A stretch of DNA of 64,000 bases from Micrococcaceae bacterium (lineage in GTDB: Bacteria; Actinomycetota; Actinomycetes; Actinomycetales; Micrococcaceae). How positions within the stretch are numbered: position 1 is the first letter of the stretch; each line of letters begins with the position of its first letter. A program made the translations under genes and the position numbers. The notes beneath the pieces are model-generated. The model saw nothing but the letters and a program-made list of their open reading frames with translations, did not search any database and was not told where the DNA came from. Shown here one piece after another: positions 61,266 through 64,000 of the stretch. Where the stretch lies: the NCBI GenBank assembly GCA_025465475.1, contig JAODMR010000108.1, forward strand, positions 1 to 64,000. The letters are read 5' to 3'.

Positions 61266-62541
61266 TCCGGCCTCCTAGCCTGCGCAGCGGGGCGCCGTCG
61301 TCGTGGGTGCGCCAGTCATCGGGCAGAAGGTGGTCCAGGAGGTCATCAACAGTCACCGCCCCCACCAGGCGGCCGGCGTCATTGACCACCGGCAGCGAAT
61401 TCAGGTTGTAGGAGGCCATGGTGTGGCTGACCTCGCTGATGTTGGCGAGGTCGGACACCGGTTCCAGATTCTTGTCCACGAGCGTGCCCAGTTGTTCCGG
61501 CGGGGCGCTGCGCAGCAGTTGCTGGATGTGGACGACGCCCAGGAACCGCCCCGTGGGGGTTTCCAGCGGGGGGCGGCAAATGAAGATGGCCGATGCGAGG
61601 GCGGGGGAGAGGTCCTCGCTGCGGACATGGGCCAGCGCTTCGGCAACCGTCGCTTCGGGTGGCAGGATCACCGGCACCGGGGTCATCAGGGCCCCGGCGG
61701 TGTCATCCTCGTACTGCAGCAGGCGCCGCACGTCCTCTGCCTCGTCCGGGTCCATCAACAGCAGCAGTTCCTCTGCCTTCGCGCTTGGCAGGTCCGCCAG
61801 CAGGTCGGCAGCGTCGTCGGGATCCATTTCCTCCAGCACGTCAGCGGCGCGCTCATTATCCAGCGCGGAGAGCAGGGTGACCTGGTCCTCCTCCGGCAGT
61901 TCCTGCAGCACGTCCGCGAGCCGCTCGTCCTGCAGTTCGCTGGCGACTTCGATCCGTCGCTTATCGCTCATCTCCTGCAGCGCGTCGGCAAAGTCCGCGG
62001 GTTTCAGGTCCTCGTGGGTGGCGACGAACTGGCTGGCACCCTGCGGTTCGGTGTCGGCGCCCTGCAGCGCGTCGGCCCAGTCGATCAGGAGCGTGTGTCC
62101 GCGCCGCAGCCCGCGCAGCCGGGACGTGGAGCTGCCGCGACGGACGAACAGTTTGGAGACCAGCCAGTCCCCGTTGCGCTGCTGGTCCAGGGCCATGTCC
62201 TCAATGATGGCCTCACCGCTGCCATCCTTCAGGGTGACCTTGCGGTCAAAGAGTTCGGCGACGACCAACTGCTCGGCACCACGCTGTTCAAAGCGGCGCA
62301 GGTTCACCAGCCCGGTGCAGATGATCTGGCCCTGATCCATCGACGTCAACCGGGTCATCGGCACGAAGACGCGCTTCTTGCCGGGGACTTCAACCACGAT
62401 GCCGACCGCGTGCGGAGCTCCGCGGAGGCCGCGGGAGAGCACGACGACGTCCCGCAACCGGCCCAGCCGGTCGCCGAGAGGGTCGAAGACATCCAGTCCT
62501 AGCAGCCGCGCGACAAACACGCGTGAGGGAGTTGTGCTCAC
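61258..62541 (-). CDS. Soluble MgtE N-domain/CBS protein without a transport domain
   Basis: 427 residues. A PRC-barrel-like N-terminus (VFVARLLGLDVFDPLGDRLG) is followed by the MgtE intracellular N domain. That domain has helical repeats LKPADFADALQEMSDKRRIE and ADVLEEMDPDDAADLLADLP, and then two CBS domains (ATVAEALAHVRSEDLSPALA and LGTLVDKNLEPVSDLANISE). No membrane helices follow, so it cannot transport Mg2+ itself. It is probably a metal- or nucleotide-sensing partner. The cluster with DUF1003 and mrp is conserved in mycobacteria. Confidence 0.88.
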   Translation of the reverse strand: MSTTPSRVFVARLLGLDVFDPLGDRLGRLRDVVVLSRGLRGAPHAVGIVVEVPGKKRVFVPMTRLTSMDQGQIICTGLVNLRRFEQRGAEQLVVAELFDRKVTLKDGSGEAIIEDMALDQQRNGDWLVSKLFVRRGSSTSRLRGLRRGHTLLIDWADALQGADTEPQGASQFVATHEDLKPADFADALQEMSDKRRIEVASELQDERLADVLQELPEEDQVTLLSALDNERAADVLEEMDPDDAADLLADLPSAKAEELLLLMDPDEAEDVRRLLQYEDDTAGALMTPVPVILPPEATVAEALAHVRSEDLSPALASAIFICRPPLETPTGRFLGVVHIQQLLRSAPPEQLGTLVDKNLEPVSDLANISEVSHTMASYNLNSLPVVNDAGRLVGAVTVDDLLDHLLPDDWRTHDDGAPLRRLGGRIG

Positions 62542-62660
62542 AGTTACAGGCTACGTCGAAGCGGCTCGAACGCAGCAATTCCGCTGGGGCATCTTACGCC
62601 CGGCGTTCACTTCGAGCGATAATCCTGCTGCCTTCCAGCTGGATGGGGAACAATGAGGAC

Positions 62661-63584
62661 ATGGCTAACCTCTTTGGACGAACCCGGTCTCTGGACGAAT
62701 CCCGCAGCGTGCCGACCGGTGACACGGTCGGCTCATACACGTCCTACCTGGACGCGCAGAAGGCTGTGGACTACCTGGCGGACCAGCAGTTCCCGGTCCA
62801 GCTGGTGTCCATCGTCGGCAACGACCTGAAGATGGTGGAGCGCGTGACCGGGCGGCTGACCTACCCGCGGGTTGCGCTGTCCGGCGCGCTGACCGGAGCG
62901 TGGTTCGGCCTGTTCGTTGGGGTGCTGTTAAGCCTCTTCGGTCCCTCGGCGAACGGCGAGGGCTATTTCTCCATCCTGACCTCCATCCTCATGGGTGCAG
63001 CGTTCTGGATGCTTTTTGGCGTCTTCACGTATGCGATGCAACGGGGTAAGCGCGACTTCACCTCCACCAGCCAGGTGCTGGCCTCCGGCTACGACGTGAT
63101 CGTCGCCGTGGAGGCCTCACAGGAGGCGCGCCGGTTGCTGGCCCAGCTGCCGATGCGCAACTCCGCGGGACCGGCCACCGCTGCTTCCGCCCGCCCCGCT
63201 CATGCCCCCCAGCCGCAGCAGCCGCCCGTGGGTGCTGCGCCGCGTCGTCCGCAGGGATGGACCGACCCGTACGGCGAGGCTGCGCCGGAACCTGCCCCGG
63301 CGCAGGAACCCGCAGTGCAGGGCGCTGTTCCCGTCCCGGCAGGCAGGACTCCCGGAACTTTCCCGGATCTTCCCGACGGCAGGCCGCAGTACGGTGTCCG
63401 GGTGCGGCCGGAGGCAGGGCAGGAGCCGGAGGCCGGCAACGGTGGCGGCAGCCACGCGGGCACCGAGGCCGTGCCGGCAGGGACCGTACCAACCGGAACG
63501 GTGCCTGTGGGAACAACTGACGAGCAGCGGCCGGCGCCCCGGCAGGGCGCGCACCCGGCCGGGCAGGATGACCGGGAGCCCTGA
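62661..63584 (+). CDS. General-stress-type membrane protein with long Pro/Ala tail
   Basis: About 307 residues from ATG 62661. The tracked ORF starts antisense to the MgtE-like gene. The first 150 residues form a conserved domain: SYTSYLDAQKAVDYLADQQF, VQLVSIVGNDLKMVERVTGR, then two membrane helices (ALTGAWFGLFVGVLLSLFGP and ILTSILMGAAFWMLFGVFTY). It is similar to the general-stress-protein/YflT-like proteins. The remaining 150 residues are low-complexity Pro, Ala, Gly and Glu. It is divergent from the MgtE-like gene and matches the Rv1234-type position. Function unknown. Confidence 0.82.
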   Translation: MANLFGRTRSLDESRSVPTGDTVGSYTSYLDAQKAVDYLADQQFPVQLVSIVGNDLKMVERVTGRLTYPRVALSGALTGAWFGLFVGVLLSLFGPSANGEGYFSILTSILMGAAFWMLFGVFTYAMQRGKRDFTSTSQVLASGYDVIVAVEASQEARRLLAQLPMRNSAGPATAASARPAHAPQPQQPPVGAAPRRPQGWTDPYGEAAPEPAPAQEPAVQGAVPVPAGRTPGTFPDLPDGRPQYGVRVRPEAGQEPEAGNGGGSHAGTEAVPAGTVPTGTVPVGTTDEQRPAPRQGAHPAGQDDREP

Positions 63585-63601
63585 CCGGTTTCGCCAGCAC
63601 G

Positions 63602-63641
63602 ACGACGGCGACCCGCACCTTCCGGGGCGGGTCGCCGTCGT
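63602..63641. terminator. Terminator after the stress-type gene
   Basis: ACGACGGCGACCCGC (63602-63616) pairs with GCGGGTCGCCGTCGT (63627-63641), followed by TGTTTG. It separates convergent genes and shares its base arms with the gltA terminator. Confidence 0.8.
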
Positions 63642-63654
63642 TGTTTGCCGTCGT

Positions 63655-64000
63655 TTAGGGCGCCTGGCGCGCGGCTTCCTGCGCACCGTAGATGCCTGCC
63701 ATCCACGATTCCACCTCATCCGGGGTGCGGGGCAGGGCGGCACTGAGGTTGACCGGACCGTCAGCGGTGATCAGCACGTCGTCCTCGATCCTCACGCCGA
63801 TGCCGCGGTACTCCTCGGGGATGGCCAGGTCCTCGTCCTTGAAGTAGAGCCCCGGCTCAATGGTGAACACCATGCCTTCGCGGATTTCCCCATCCAGGTA
63901 CAGCTCCCGGCGGGCCTGCGCGCAGTCGTGCACATCCAGGCCCAGGTGGTGGCTGGTGCCGTGCGGCATCCATCGGCGGTGCTGCTGGCCTTCGGGGGAG
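63655..64000 (-). CDS. pepP: Xaa-Pro aminopeptidase (5' part outside window)
   Basis: The frame is open to the right edge. The tracked start at 63969 is internal, and the visible sequence begins SPEGQQHRRWMPHGTSHHLG. M24 metallopeptidase motifs are present: HGTSHHLGLDVHD with a metal His, TIEPGLYF with a metal Glu, and GVRIEDDVLIT with the last metal Glu. This is the C-terminal third of a PepP-type enzyme that removes N-terminal residues before proline. The missing start lies beyond 64000. Confidence 0.9.
   Translation of the reverse strand, partial: SPEGQQHRRWMPHGTSHHLGLDVHDCAQARRELYLDGEIREGMVFTIEPGLYFKDEDLAIPEEYRGIGVRIEDDVLITADGPVNLSAALPRTPDEVESWMAGIYGAQEAARQAP

Noticed and set aside
1-64000. 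tRNA, rRNA, CRISPR or transposase genes
   Set aside because: I looked for T-loop-like sequences, regularly spaced repeats with unique spacers and transposase motifs. None was convincing.

Overview
The window is high-GC, very densely coded DNA from an actinobacterium. The best fit is an Arthrobacter-like member of the Micrococcaceae. This rests on mycothiol synthesis (mshB), actinobacterial DapC/DapD/DapE, DUF3117, a SigE/ZAS anti-sigma/TatB cluster, frequent GTG/TTG starts and the protein sequences themselves. No rRNA, tRNA, CRISPR array, transposase or prophage gene was recognised. As far as I recall the Mycobacterium tuberculosis map, much of the backbone follows its order: xseB-xseA-ispH-ychF, typA-mshB-small membrane gene, fdx-dapC, dapD/dapE-LOG-DivIVA-like-tag-DUF3117, O-methyltransferase-sigE-anti-sigma-tatB, and mrp-MgtE-like-stress protein. 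Lineage-specific transporter and enzyme blocks sit between these segments.

Layout. 0-11 kb is accessory: a truncated PadR regulator with a palindromic operator, a ketopantoate-reductase/hydrolase pair, an aldo/keto reductase, an AlaX-like editing protein, CorA, two Lrp/AsnC regulators, two MFS exporters, an HTH regulator preceded by a phased TTGCAAAG array, and a nitronate monooxygenase. 11-18 kb holds a BadF/GlcNAc-kinase-type ATPase, a complete OpuC-type betaine/choline ABC operon with a clear promoter, an AlaA-type aminotransferase and a PPK2 kinase. 18-25 kb holds exonuclease VII, a membrane protein, ispH, rmuC, ychF and an LLM flavin monooxygenase. 26-33.5 kb is a peptide ABC importer whose ATPase gene is separated from the permeases by an opposing PH-domain gene. 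33.8-39 kb holds typA, mshB and a divergent HTH-regulator/MFS pair around a perfect operator palindrome. 39-48 kb is central metabolism: ferredoxin, dapC, gltA, galE, a TetR regulator, a lysozyme-like membrane protein, dapD and dapE. 48-51.5 kb is a glutamate-type ABC operon (gluABCD). 51.6-57.4 kb holds LOG, DivIVA-like, tag, a PIG-V-type mannosyltransferase, DUF3117, an S53 peptidase and an O-methyltransferase. 57.6-64 kb holds sigE, anti-sigma, tatB, mrp, DUF1003, a soluble MgtE-like CBS protein, a stress-type membrane protein and the end of an Xaa-Pro aminopeptidase.

The most striking observation is in the gluABCD operon. Both the ATPase gene (gluA) and the binding-protein gene (gluB) carry an in-frame TAG inside otherwise intact, conserved reading frames. 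In gluA the TAG stands where the family has Glu in the HEMGFAR motif and is followed at once by an in-frame ATG. gluC and gluD are intact. TAG is used as an ordinary stop elsewhere in the window, so this looks like two independent nonsense mutations, a readthrough or reinitiation arrangement, or sequence errors. Other notable items are the 14-bp-phased repeats before the HTH regulator, a 16-bp perfect hairpin in the first codons of mshB, an enlarged DppB-like permease, and a sigE locus without htrA.
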